Source: G963691885 sp963691885 | GTDB taxonomy: Bacteria; Pseudomonadota; Alphaproteobacteria; UBA8366; Aestuariispiraceae | Direction: 5' to 3' | DNA length: 64,000 nucleotides | NCBI GenBank assembly: GCA_963691885.1 | Contig: OY829843.1 | Location: forward strand, 5,022,001-5,086,000 | Shown here: in pieces, positions 42,943-51,778 of the stretch | Position numbering within the stretch: the first letter of the stretch is position 1 | Layout of the letters: each line of letters begins with the position of its first letter | Position numbers and translations under genes: made by a program | Notes under the pieces: generated by a model | The model's input: only the letters and a program-made list of their open reading frames with translations | Database searches by the model: none | Told to the model about the DNA's origin: nothing

Positions 42943-44070
42943 ACTGATACAATGACCAGACCGCCAACATGGTTTATGGCGAGTTGCGGCTGGACCCCAA
43001 ATTTTGAACTGATACAATATGTTTCCCGTACCTTCAACACTGTTACAAGTTGCGGCTGGACCCCAAATTCTGAACTGATACAATCCCCAAGACTGACATC
43101 TTTCTGGTCAAGCCGTTGCGGCTGGACCCCAAATTCTGAACTGATACAATATCCTAAAAGTCTGGCGGCAGGCCGAAGAGTTGCGGCTGGACCCCAAATT
43201 CTGAACTGATACAATTCGACGGCGACGGCATTGCGGAGCGGCGTGTTGCGGCTGGACCCCAAATTCTGAACTGATACAATGGCATCAGCAAAGGAAAGGC
43301 AGGCTAGGGAATTGCGGCTGGACCCCAAATTCTGAACTGATACAATCGGTTTCTTCTTCAATGCCGTTATCCAGCAGTTGCGGCTGGACCCCAAATTCTG
43401 AACTGATACAATAAGTCTACATGAGCGTAGAAAACGCTGCCGGTTGCGGCTGGACCCCAAATTCTGAACTGATACAATGTTTCCCAAAGTGATTACATTG
43501 TCAGTCATGTTGTGGCTGGACCCCAAATTCTGAACTGATACAATCCGGCCAGAAACTGACCGGCGAACCTGGCAGTTGCGGCTGGACCCCAAATTCTGAA
43601 CTGATACAATAAAAGCAAATGGATGCAATCGCAAAGAAAGTTGCGGCTGGACCCCAAATTCTGAACTGATACAATACACGGTAAAAGGATTCACTGGCAG
43701 ACTAAGTTGCGGCTGGACCCCAAATTCTGAACTGATACAATCGACAGCATCCGCAGCTTGGATCTTGATGAGTTGCGGCTGGACCCCAAATTCTGAACTG
43801 ATACAATGCCAAACGTGCTACGCCCCTGACAAGATAGTTGCGGCTGGACCCCAAATTCTGAACTGATACAATCAGCACGTTGTAAAGGTGGTTAAAGCCT
43901 AAGTTGCGGCTGGACCCCAAATTCTGAACTGATACAATGAAATGTCTATGCCGTCGTTATCATCTACTGTTGCGGCTGGACCCCAAATTCTGAACTGATA
44001 CAATCTAAACGAAAGTCTGAACCTGCTCCTTGATGTTGCGGCTGGACCCCAAATTCTGAACTGATACAAT
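42918..44070 (+). CRISPR. type II-C CRISPR array, 18 repeats and 17 spacers
   Basis: 36-bp repeats begin GTTGCGGCTGGACCCC and end GAACTGATACAAT on the plus strand, with 29-30 bp spacers. Repeat starts are 42918, 42983, 43049, 43115, 43180, 43245, 43311, 43377, 43443, 43509, 43575, 43640, 43706, 43772, 43837, 43903, 43969 and 44035. Variant repeats sit mostly at the low-coordinate end (repeat 1 has A at position 7, repeat 2 a C-to-T change; repeats 7 and 10 also vary), so the old end is near parA and the newest spacers are near cas2. The TGATACAAT end resembles the extended -10 box that drives crRNA transcription from each repeat in Neisseria. Confidence 0.99.
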
Positions 44071-44143
44071 AGATGGCAATTTAACTTCCTGTTTTTACAG
44101 GAAATAATTGCTTGTTCGTTGTATGAAATTCGTTCTGTTTCTG
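44071..44143. promoter_or_regulatory. CRISPR leader between array and cas2
   Basis: 73 AT-rich bases between the last repeat and the cas2 stop, with a small hairpin TTCCTG/CAGGAA (about 44086-44103). Position next to the conserved end of the array makes this the likely leader for spacer integration. The hairpin could also end plus-strand array transcription. Confidence 0.5.
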
Positions 44144-44470
44144 TCAAAACATCACCAGTTGGTCTGGATTTTGGCGTTTTGCATGCCGGCCCTGGTCAGA
44201 AAAATGCACGATGTCCCGGTATTGCCTGTCCGTGAAGTTTAGGATCTGGACATCGCCCCTTGGCGGAAGGTTGCGTTCGATACGGTTTACACGGGTCTGG
44301 TAGGCTTCACGTCCGTTAACGAAACGCGCATAGACAGAGAACTGGCTTCGCTCAAACCCCTCGTCGAGTAAAAAATTGCGAAAACCCGTAGCTTGTTTGC
44401 GCTGTTCGGCGGTATCGGTTGGAAGGTCGAACATAACGAGAATCCACATCAGCCTGTAACCTGACAGCAT
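44144..44470 (-). CDS. cas2: CRISPR-associated endonuclease Cas2
   Basis: 108-residue Cas2, structural partner of Cas1 in spacer integration. The ferredoxin-like core begins MWILVMFDLPTDTAEQRKQA with the conserved Asp in FDLP; FLLDEGFERSQFSVYARFV follows, as in type II Cas2. It lies 13 bp after cas1 and 73 bp before the array. Length is typical. Confidence 0.96.
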   Translation of the reverse strand: MLSGYRLMWILVMFDLPTDTAEQRKQATGFRNFLLDEGFERSQFSVYARFVNGREAYQTRVNRIERNLPPRGDVQILNFTDRQYRDIVHFSDQGRHAKRQNPDQLVMF

Positions 44471-44483
44471 ACCAAGACCTTTC

Positions 44484-45395
44484 TCAACGCCCGAGCCCGG
44501 CTAATGTAATGGTGTCGGGTGGCTCTGGTAGTGAGAGAGAGAGCCGGCCTTTTTCAAAGCTCTGAGCCAGCGAGGTAGTAAGCCGCATAAGTGCTAAACC
44601 AACCGGCGAAACAAAATCCCCCATCGGTATGTCAATCGCGATGAGCCTTGCCAGCGACCGTTTCGTTTCTCCGTTCACCTCGGAAATTCCTGCTGACCGG
44701 AGGTTTACGACAGCACGGTCGACCAGGGGGCGAAAAGGTTCCATCAGGTCATCTGCCAGCGCGAAGGCATTGCCTCTGTTCGAATGAAAAAGGCCTATTG
44801 TCGGATGTAGCCCGGCGGCGATCACTGCTCGAGCCGCAGTTGCCCGCAGGACGGTGTATCCGTAATTTAGCATAGCGTTTACACCGCCCGCTGAGGTATC
44901 GCGTCTGAAGTCATTTCCCATGATCTTCGGCCAGTAGTGCCGTGCGGCCTGGGCTTCAATGTTGGCCGGGTCCCCGCTGGCTACCTTGCGCCGCATCATA
45001 TGAAGGGGAGCACCCGATTCCCCCAGGCTTTCCAAAACCGCAGCCTGCATATCGACCTTCGCGACGACAATTGCCTTCCATGCGGTTTTCAGTAGCGGCT
45101 TTCGCGCATTCCACTGCGATCGCATTCGACTTCCTTGTGTATGATGTCCATCGACCGGCATCAAAACGGACCTGGGCGAATGATCCGCGCCGCATAAAAC
45201 GACAGGTGACCCCTGTTCACCCAGCGCCGCAAGCAGTGATGTGGACCAGGTCGTGCCGTGGGCATGGACAATTACTGCTGCAACTTGGTCGAGCGGTATT
45301 CTGCCTATCTCTGTACCCTTTTCGGAAACCTTCAGAAACCCGCGCTCCTTGGAGAGATGTCGGTTATCAGTTGCAATGTCGATGATCTGATCCAC
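44484..45395 (-). CDS. cas1: CRISPR-associated integrase Cas1
   Basis: 303-residue Cas1, the spacer-integration enzyme. Metal-binding residues are in NIEAQAARHYWPKI (E147), GLFHSNRGNAF (H204) and LADDLMEPFRPLVD (acidic cluster at 215-219), the type II pattern. The gene follows cas9 by 26 bp. It appears intact, so adaptation could still work if Cas9 does, because type II adaptation also needs Cas9. Confidence 0.97.
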   Translation of the reverse strand: MDQIIDIATDNRHLSKERGFLKVSEKGTEIGRIPLDQVAAVIVHAHGTTWSTSLLAALGEQGSPVVLCGADHSPRSVLMPVDGHHTQGSRMRSQWNARKPLLKTAWKAIVVAKVDMQAAVLESLGESGAPLHMMRRKVASGDPANIEAQAARHYWPKIMGNDFRRDTSAGGVNAMLNYGYTVLRATAARAVIAAGLHPTIGLFHSNRGNAFALADDLMEPFRPLVDRAVVNLRSAGISEVNGETKRSLARLIAIDIPMGDFVSPVGLALMRLTTSLAQSFEKGRLSLSLPEPPDTITLAGLGR

Positions 45396-45421
45396 TTGAA
45401 GGTCACCTCCGACATAAGGGC

Positions 45422-48400
45422 TCAGTTTCGCGGGCCGAGCACACGTACCTGGCCTGTCTCATCGACGATCACGCGGCGCAGTCCCGCTTTCATCGCTGGT
45501 CCAGGTCCGATCTGCAGCATCTTGAACGGGTCATCCTTGCTCCTGTGTCTCGCGTCAGCATCTGCTTCATTGTGAGGCACGAGGAATAAGCCGTTGGCCG
45601 GATCGAATTTCTGGATTGTGCAGACCTGGGTAGCGCCATTACTTTCAAGCGCTACCATGTCCTTTTTGAACAGGCGAAGGAGGCGTTTCGCAGCTGGATG
45701 AGGTCGATCCACCTTTTCCTGATGGGCCTGATAGGTTGTGATCACATGGGGTTTCAGCTTGCCGTCGGGCAAGCGCCATATTTCAAAGCAGTGGTTGCTA
45801 TCGCCTTTGTAAGCTTTGTAGGGAAGTCCAGCGGGATCGTTGATTTCCACTCTGGCGCCACGACCAATTTGTTCCCGCACCCGGACACGTCGGATCCCGT
45901 GATAGGGACCGTTGGCTGACGAAAAGGCGTACAAAGCTTCTTCAAAGCCTTTAGTAGGTTTGCCGTCAGCGGCCACAGTTCCCTTCGTCACGGACTTCAG
46001 TGCCCTGCGTAGGTCTTCATCGGCAAAGGTCTTACCTTTTCTCGTAATTTCGAGATCGGCTGGTTTAAGGCTTTCCAGAGGAATGCGGCTGACGACCGTG
46101 TTTTCATCGACGATGCCGTAGGCGGTATCGTTGTGCATTTGACCCGTCGTACTATCACGGCCCTGACGCCTTGCCTTGGAATCGATCCGGCCGTGATCAG
46201 CGCGATGACTGACGATCATTGTTTCAAGGCGACGTGCCAGATCGTCTCTGAAATTTTCCCACGGCGGATCAGTGTCCCTGGCGACATCCTCGGCGCCGGT
46301 ACCCGCCTGTTCCAATTTTCCGGCTGCCTTACTGATCCGATTTACAAGGGCTCTGTCGCAGGCCGCCACGACAGCGGCATCGATTGCATGATGACGGTGG
46401 TCGGTTCGGTTTTTTGCCTTCACTGCTCCCCTGTTGTGATCGGGAAGCAGGCCATTAAGGCCCCAGTGACGCCGGAGCATTTCGGTCATGCGACCTGGCA
46501 CCACCCAGACATGTCCTCCTTCGGTGTAGAGGGCGTCAAGATAGGTCCGCGCCAAGTGGGCGAGATACTGGGTATCGACCAGCGCTCGGTCGAGGAAACT
46601 TCGCTCACCCTCAAAGCGTTCCATTGCATCAGGTGCAAAACGCCAGCGCTTGTTCTCGGGCAGGCTGGGCAGGTTAGCAGCGATGGCGTCCCATTTTGCG
46701 GTCTTACCCCAAGCCTCGAACGGGGTGCTATTGCGCTTTTCCCGGTTTGCTTCTCTCAAGCACAGGGTCTTGTTGGCCACGCTGTCATCCAGCGTTCTGG
46801 AATAGGGCAGGATATGGTCGATGTCGCACGACCCGTCAAAAAGCATGGTTACGCTGATCGGTTTTCCGGTATATGGGCAGCATCGAGGGCCTATTGCGGG
46901 CCCGAGTTCTTCCCAGAGACGAAGCAGCATTCGGTTTGCACCAGTGTCGGGCTGTTTCAACTCCGTAAGCTGCGTGCTACGTTTTTCTGCGGCTTCGCGG
47001 TTCGCCTTGTTGATCGTGTTGATTTCCTTTTTCCGCTCATCGTTTAGTTTCAGCTCACGGGCAAGTTCGACCACGATTTCATCGGGCTTGCCATAGCGTT
47101 CAACGATACGATTAATCAGTCGCCGCAGCTGGTTGAGCCCGATATGGACCGTCGGGTTCGTAAGCCGCCCGAACCGTTCAACAGGATCGTCCTGGGGGTT
47201 CCCGTGCCTGGAATTACGTGACGATCAAGTACCTCGCCGTAATAGGGAAGTTGATCCAGGATTTCGCCAGTGCGGCTATTGGAGTGACGCCATCCGCAGG
47301 CTGCAACCGCCGTACTGTATGGCACTACTTCCGCTTTCAGCTTTTCGAGAATAGCGATCGTTGCCGTTTCACCGAGCCGTCCGTGTCCTTCGGGGAGCGG
47401 AGCGTTGATGACAGCGATTGCACGATCCCGGTCGAGTTTATGCTCGGTACGCAGCCAGTCTAGCGCATCTTCGAGGTCTTGGTCCGATTGGGTATCCCGG
47501 ATCTTGACGATAACGTCCCATTGTTTTTTCCAATCGAGTGTCGACCAGGCAGAACCAAACCGGTCAGGGTGGCTGAGGCTGGCGCGAACCGGGTCGCAGG
47601 CGATCGCGTCCCGGGTTGCGGTTTCCAGCGTGAACTTCTCACCGGGTTTCAGTTTGAGCGCCTTTGCGATTGACGTCAGCTTTGCGGCCATGGTTGCCGG
47701 CGTCTTTGTTGATTTTCGATTGTCGATGAAATGGATCACCTGATCGCGTTCTTCTTTCGTCAGCGCGCGGCGTGAACGGCCATCCGCGGTAATTCGTAGG
47801 GCGTTGACTGTCTCGTATAGAGTGCGCCGCTGAGCGAGCGGATGCGCCTTAGGTAGGCGGCGGTCCTCGGTGAAAAGACAAAGGCCAACTTCAGGCGATT
47901 TCAGAGGGCGCTGGTAGAAGATCGTTTCGTGAAGTTCATCATGAAGTTCAGTGGTCAGGGTGCTGCCGTGATGGACTTTCTGGGCAGTCCACAGTGCTTC
48001 GAACTCGGCATCTAGGTGGCGACGCTCTGGGTAAAAATCATAGCCGGTTGTGACCTTTCCGTTGTCCGTATCTTTCCGCAATGTAAGTCGCGTTCGGACC
48101 GCTGGAACGCGGCGTGGATCCGGCGCCGCCTCTCGACGTTTGTACAAGAACTCTCCGAAAGTACGGGCTCCGGCCGCAAGCATAGCCTGGTCAAGGCGTG
48201 CGCTTGCTTCGCGAATTTTTCCACTTTCATTACCTCCGTGATCAGCTTTTCTGTTCGACTTAAAACCACGTCGTTGGTTCAAGTGAAAAAGGGCGCGACC
48301 GAGCTGATGCAGGGTGATCGGTTCATCAAGCCCTTTGGCGCGTAATCTGTAGGGGTCTTCGAGCTCAAGGGCTTTTGCCTCTTGCGGATTGGACGGCATC

Positions 48401-48663
48401 AGACCGGCATCAGCGAGTTTGCGGATCAGAGATGCGCGACGGAGCAAATAACGATCTCGACGGCGGCGCATAGACCGTGCGATCCGGCGATCCACCGCAA
48501 GGGAAGCACCCGATTTTGGATCTCGTCCGCTAGAGAATATCCGCACCCCGCCATCGACTACGCTGGTGATTGTCCTGTCCGACTTGTCGCCATTTTCAGA
48601 ATCGTTCGTTTCATAGAGCCACCAGCCTATCGAATTTGTACCGATGTCGAGACCAAGACGCAT
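45422..48663 (-). pseudogene. cas9: CRISPR nuclease Cas9 (type II-C), one-base frameshift
   Basis: Two frames together make a complete Cas9 of about 1080 residues, usual for II-C. The N-part (48663 to about 47203, ~487 residues) has RuvC-I LGLDIGTNSIGWW (D6), the arginine-rich bridge helix and the recognition lobe. The C-part (47200-45422) has RuvC-II VVELAREL (Glu near 533), HNH CDIDHILPYS with EANREKRN (His 617 and Asn 640 by count), RuvC-III HHAIDAAVVA (His 759, Asp 762) and the PAM-interacting domain. The frames meet at a G5 run (47194-47198): protein homology passes from HVIPGTG to NPQDDPVERFGRL. As read, translation stops after 515 residues. A sequencing error is possible. Confidence 0.93.
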
Positions 48664-48703
48664 TGTTCAGTTTCCTTCTCTGAGCTAGGTCGAAGACCAC
48701 ATG

Positions 48704-48718
48704 ACAATTCTTAATTGT
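48704..48718. promoter_or_regulatory. palindrome between cas9 and tracrRNA
   Basis: ACAATT-CTT-AATTGT, perfect arms, in the divergent gap 40 bp upstream of cas9. It could be an operator or only part of the AT-rich cas9 promoter; nothing distinguishes these. Confidence 0.3.
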
Positions 48719-48762
48719 ATACTTAGAACTTCAAAAAATGGAACCAGAGAACGCAGATCACT

Positions 48763-48790
48763 TGAACTGAGGATAGTGCGTGGTTATAGT
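48763..48790 (+). promoter_or_regulatory. tracrRNA promoter
   Basis: TTGAAC (48763-48768) and TATAGT (48785-48790) with 16-bp spacing. A start about 6 bases later would fall at 48796-48797, just before the anti-repeat. Confidence 0.7.
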
Positions 48791-48795
48791 AAAAG

Positions 48796-48875
48796 GCTCA
48801 GAATTTGGGGTCGAGCCGTTAACAAGCACTCGATTGCACCACATTAAAAAGCGGGCTGCGGCCCGCTTTTTTCGT
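48796..48875 (+). ncRNA. tracrRNA
   Basis: The anti-repeat CAGAATTTGGGGTC-AGCCG at about 48798-48823 is complementary to the first two-thirds of the CRISPR repeat, with a G mismatch at 48813 and a bulge before AAC. The tail has a small stem region and ends in a perfect intrinsic terminator, AAAAAGCGGGC-TGCG-GCCCGCTTTTTT (48846-48872). Repeat sense and anti-repeat agree that crRNAs are read from the plus strand. The RNA is about 78 nt and divergent from cas9. Confidence 0.93.
48847..48872 (+). terminator. tracrRNA intrinsic terminator
   Basis: GCGGGC/GCCCGC stem with a TGCG loop followed by six T. It forms the 3' end and final stem-loop of the tracrRNA. Confidence 0.85.
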
Positions 48876-48971
48876 TTTGAACTCCCTGAATTTGATTACT
48901 CAGATTTGGGGAGACTAGGCTTTTTGCGACCAAAAATTTTGTAAAACTTCAGACTTGATCTGACGGACACC

Positions 48972-49167
48972 TCAGCTTGCAACGCTGAGAATTGTTTTTG
49001 CACTGTCCGATGGGTCGTGCGTTTTGATCGTCTTCTCGACAGCGATGTGTAACGTTTCGCGGAAGGTCTGCATAGGCGTTTTGCCGTAGCAGTATCTTCC
49101 TGAATGTGGCCGCTGCTCGTTGTACTTGGCCAGCCACGCGTCCAGATCGGTTTTTTGCGGCTGAGGT
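48972..49167 (-). pseudogene. IS481-type transposase C-terminal remnant
   Basis: The last ~65 codons of an rve-type transposase: LDAWLAKYNEQRPHSGRYCY, then GKTPMQTFRETLHI. The 5' part is absent, cut by the IS256-type element at 49168. An end-like sequence of the element (CAGACTTGATCTGAC) lies at about 48950-48964. The IS481 assignment is from the C-terminal pattern only. Confidence 0.7.
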
Positions 49168-50485
49168 GAGACTATCCAGAATTCTGTGCCCTGGCGAGGT
49201 AGCTCTAAAGATGAGGAGACCCACGTATGAGCATCGACAAAGACCTTTTGGACCAGCTGATGGAAGGGCGGAAGCCCGGTGATCTTTTTGGCAAGGACGG
49301 CATTTTGCAGGAGTTGACCAAGGCACTGGCAGAACGCGCTTTGAACACCGAACTGGACGCGCACCTGACCGAGGAGCGCGCCGATCCACCGCTGGCGGGT
49401 CAGAACAAGCCGCCGAACCGGCGCAACGGCAGCAGCCCGAAGACGGTGACCACAGACAGCGGCAAGGTCGTTCTGGACATTCCCCGCGACCGGAACGGTA
49501 GCTTTGATCCGCTGCTGATCGCCAAGTATCAACGCCGTTTTCCAGAGTTCGACACCAAGATCATAAGCCTGTACGCCCGCGGCATGACGACCCGGGAAAT
49601 CCAGGGCCACATCGAGGAGATCTACGGCATCGAGGCATCGCCGAGCCTGATCTCGGCGATTACCGATGCGGTTATGGAGGAAGTCACCGCCTGGCAGAAC
49701 CGACCGCTGGAGCCCTGCTATCCGGTGGTGTTCATGGACACGATCCGGGTTAATATCCGCAGTGATGGCGCGGTCTCGAACAAGGCGGTATTCGTAGCCC
49801 TGGCGATCCTGCCAGATGGCACGCGCGACGTTCTGGGCCTGTGGTTCCAGGCCAATGAAGGGGCCAAGTTCTGGGCGAAGGTCCTGAACGACCTGCGCAA
49901 TCGGGGCGTTCAGGACATCCTGATCGCCGTCGTGGACGGCCTCAAGGGCTTTCCTCAGGCCATCGAGGCGGCCTTCCCACAGGCCCAAATCCAGACCTGC
50001 ATCGTCCACCTGTTGCGCCACTCCATGAGCTTCGCCAGCTACAAGGACCGCAAGGCAGTGGCAGCGGCACTTAAGGCCGTCTACACCGCCGTGGACGCCG
50101 ATGCGGCAGAAGCAGCGCTTGCTGAGTTCGAAAAAAGCGATCTGGCCGCGAAATACCCTGCGATTGCGCCGAGCTGGCGGCGGGCCTGGAACGAGGTCAT
50201 TCCGTTCCTCAACTACCCGCCCGAGGTGCGCAGGCTGATTTACACCACGAATGCGATTGAGGCGCTGAACTCGAAAATCCGCCGTGCTGTCCGGACACGG
50301 GGCCACTTCCCGAGCGATGACGCCGCCGCAAAATTGATATATCTCGCGCTGAATGCTTCCTCTCAGGAGTGGAAGCGATCAGTCCGCGAATGGCACGCTG
50401 TCAAAAGCCAGTTCGCAATCATGTTCGAAGACCGCTTCCCGATGGCGTAATCAAAGCGTCAGGGCACAGAATTCTGGATAGCCTC
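49168..50485 (+). mobile_element. IS256-family insertion sequence
   Basis: About 1318 bp with inverted ends GAGaCTATCCAGAATTC and its complement (GAGgCTATCC at the right). One transposase gene. The flanks do not show the 8-9 bp duplication expected for IS256, so DNA next to one end has been deleted or rearranged since insertion. Confidence 0.85.
49227..50450 (+). CDS. IS256-family transposase
   Basis: 407-residue Mutator-type transposase. The DDE positions are visible in PVVFMDTIRVNIR (first Asp), ILIAVVDGLKGFPQAIEAAF (second Asp) and NAIEALNSKIRRAVRTRGHF (Glu). It is full length and has a strong AGATGAGGAG upstream of the start. Confidence 0.95.
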   Translation: MSIDKDLLDQLMEGRKPGDLFGKDGILQELTKALAERALNTELDAHLTEERADPPLAGQNKPPNRRNGSSPKTVTTDSGKVVLDIPRDRNGSFDPLLIAKYQRRFPEFDTKIISLYARGMTTREIQGHIEEIYGIEASPSLISAITDAVMEEVTAWQNRPLEPCYPVVFMDTIRVNIRSDGAVSNKAVFVALAILPDGTRDVLGLWFQANEGAKFWAKVLNDLRNRGVQDILIAVVDGLKGFPQAIEAAFPQAQIQTCIVHLLRHSMSFASYKDRKAVAAALKAVYTAVDADAAEAALAEFEKSDLAAKYPAIAPSWRRAWNEVIPFLNYPPEVRRLIYTTNAIEALNSKIRRAVRTRGHFPSDDAAAKLIYLALNASSQEWKRSVREWHAVKSQFAIMFEDRFPMA

Positions 50486-50531
50486 GAAATGTACATATGA
50501 CCTGCCCCTACCGTTTGGTCCGGATTGAATG

Positions 50532-51338
50532 TTAGTGCATGGTTGGTTTTAGGTCTATCGGTACAACTGCTTCTGGGGCTGGTGGCCGATATCCCAAGGC
50601 ACTGTGCGGTCGTTTTGTATTGTAGTGCTTCCTCCATTCCTCGATGACCACCTGTGCTTCTTTCAGTGAGTAGAATATCTCGCCATTGAGCAGTTCGTCT
50701 CTGAAGCGGGCATTAAAGCTTTCGCAGTAGCCGTTTTCCCAGGGGGATCCTGGCTCGATGTAGGCCGTACTGGCACCAACGGCGTTGATCCATTTTCGGA
50801 CAGCTTCGGCAACAAACTCCGGCCCATTATCAGATCTGATATATCTGGAAACGCCCCGTAGGATGAAGAGGTCGGTCAGAACATTGATCACGTCAGTTGA
50901 GTTGAGCTTTCGTCTGACGCGGATCGACAGACATTCACGGCTGTATTCATCGAGGATATTGAGCATCCTGAATACTCTTCCATCTTCTGTTCGGTGATGG
51001 ACAAAGTCGTATGACCAAACATGATCGATGTGCTGAGGCCGCAGACGAACACACGATCCATCATTCAGCCAAAGCCGTCTTCTCTTCGGTTGCTTCATGG
51101 GAACCTTCAACCCTTCGCGTCGCCATAGCCGTTCGACCCTCTTGTCATTGATTCGCCAGCCACTGTCTCTCAACAGCGCGGCAATCCGACGATAGCCATA
51201 TCGCCCGTACTGCCGGGTCAGTTCGACCATGTCGGCTATCAGATGCTCTTCGTCATCACGACACTTGGGAACGTGCCGTTGTGTGGAACGGTGTTGCCCC
51301 AGAACAGCGCAAACACGACGTTCAGACACAGGCATCAT
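50532..51338 (-). CDS. IS3-family transposase OrfB
   Basis: 268 residues from the first Met; the frame is open back to the orfA overlap, reading LLSPSRRRACIDHLRNM. The catalytic triad is in HVWSYDFVHHRTEDG (Asp), RYIRSDNGPEFV (Asp) and ENGYCESFNARFRDELLNGE (Glu). The C-terminal HYNTKRPHSALGYRPPAPE is typical. It is made as OrfAB by frameshifting at GGGAAAC. Confidence 0.93.
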   Translation of the reverse strand: MMPVSERRVCAVLGQHRSTQRHVPKCRDDEEHLIADMVELTRQYGRYGYRRIAALLRDSGWRINDKRVERLWRREGLKVPMKQPKRRRLWLNDGSCVRLRPQHIDHVWSYDFVHHRTEDGRVFRMLNILDEYSRECLSIRVRRKLNSTDVINVLTDLFILRGVSRYIRSDNGPEFVAEAVRKWINAVGASTAYIEPGSPWENGYCESFNARFRDELLNGEIFYSLKEAQVVIEEWRKHYNTKRPHSALGYRPPAPEAVVPIDLKPTMH

Positions 51339-51379
51339 GTTCCGAAGATGATCAATACAGGCACGACGGCGCGAAGGGC

Positions 51380-51658
51380 TTAAAAGTTTCCCTTCGCGGC
51401 TTCCTTCAGTATCAACTTATCGAGGGTCAGATCCGAGACTGCACGACGTAGTCGCTCATTCTCCTGCTGCAAACGCTTCAACTCGCGAACCTGATCAGTT
51501 CCCACACCACCATATTGCCTCCGCCAGCGATAATACGTCTGCTCGACAATCCCTATCGACCGTATCGCATCGAGGCGGCTCTGGCCTTGGCCTACCAAAA
51601 CTTCCACCTGACGCAACTTTGTAACAATTTCTTCCGGCTTATACTTGTAACTGGCCAT
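51380..51658 (-). CDS. IS3-family transposase OrfA
   Basis: 92 residues with a helix-turn-helix (SIGIVEQTYYRWRRQYGG) and a leucine-rich coiled coil (LKRLQQENERLRRAVSDLTL). Near the end, G GGA AAC (51386-51392 on the plus strand as GTTTCCC) is in the right phase for -1 frameshifting into orfB. Confidence 0.93.
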   Translation of the reverse strand: MASYKYKPEEIVTKLRQVEVLVGQGQSRLDAIRSIGIVEQTYYRWRRQYGGVGTDQVRELKRLQQENERLRRAVSDLTLDKLILKEAAKGNF

Positions 51659-51715
51659 CTCTGATCCTCCATTTTCTTAACTATAGCGGTGGACCAATTC
51701 AGCGGGGGAGGATCA

Positions 51716-51758
51716 GATCAATAACTTCAAACCTTGTGCCTTCGATGACGCCGAACAT
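51716..51758 (-). pseudogene. 5' fragment of a gene, possibly SMP-30/gluconolactonase family
   Basis: ATG at 51756-51758, preceded by AAGGAAAAG, encodes MFGVIEGTRFEVID before the IS3-type element cuts it. The opening resembles SMP-30/gluconolactonase proteins that often follow sugar ABC transporters, but 14 residues cannot prove it. It was probably the next gene after the substrate-binding protein gene. Confidence 0.45.
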
Positions 51759-51778
51759 GTCTTTTCCTTTCGGTCGAT

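Larger units (their letters stand above)
50498..51715 (-). mobile_element. IS3-family insertion sequence (IS407-like)
   Basis: About 1218 bp. Ends are TGACCTGCCCC...TTTGGTCC at the left and, read inward from the right, TGATCCTCCCCC...ATTGGTCC, imperfect inverted repeats. It has orfA and orfB with a -1 slippery heptamer. No target duplication is seen. It lies 12 bp from the IS256-type element and cuts the gene fragment at 51716-51758. Confidence 0.85.

Noticed and set aside
42810..43694. 294-codon minus-strand ORF across the CRISPR array with repeated VSVQNLGSSRN
   Set aside because: The repeating peptide comes from translating CRISPR repeats in one frame; unit spacing of 65-66 bp keeps frames open. 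No start signal or family.
48898..48922. Second anti-repeat-like sequence (CTCAGATTTGGGG) downstream of the tracrRNA
   Set aside because: Only about 13 bases match and the rest diverges, with no promoter or terminator. It may be chance or a decayed partial duplication.
48972..50306. 444-codon minus-strand ORF over the IS256 transposase
   Set aside because: Apart from the IS481-type C-terminus at its end, it is antisense of the transposase. The long frame is a by-product of GC-rich codon use.
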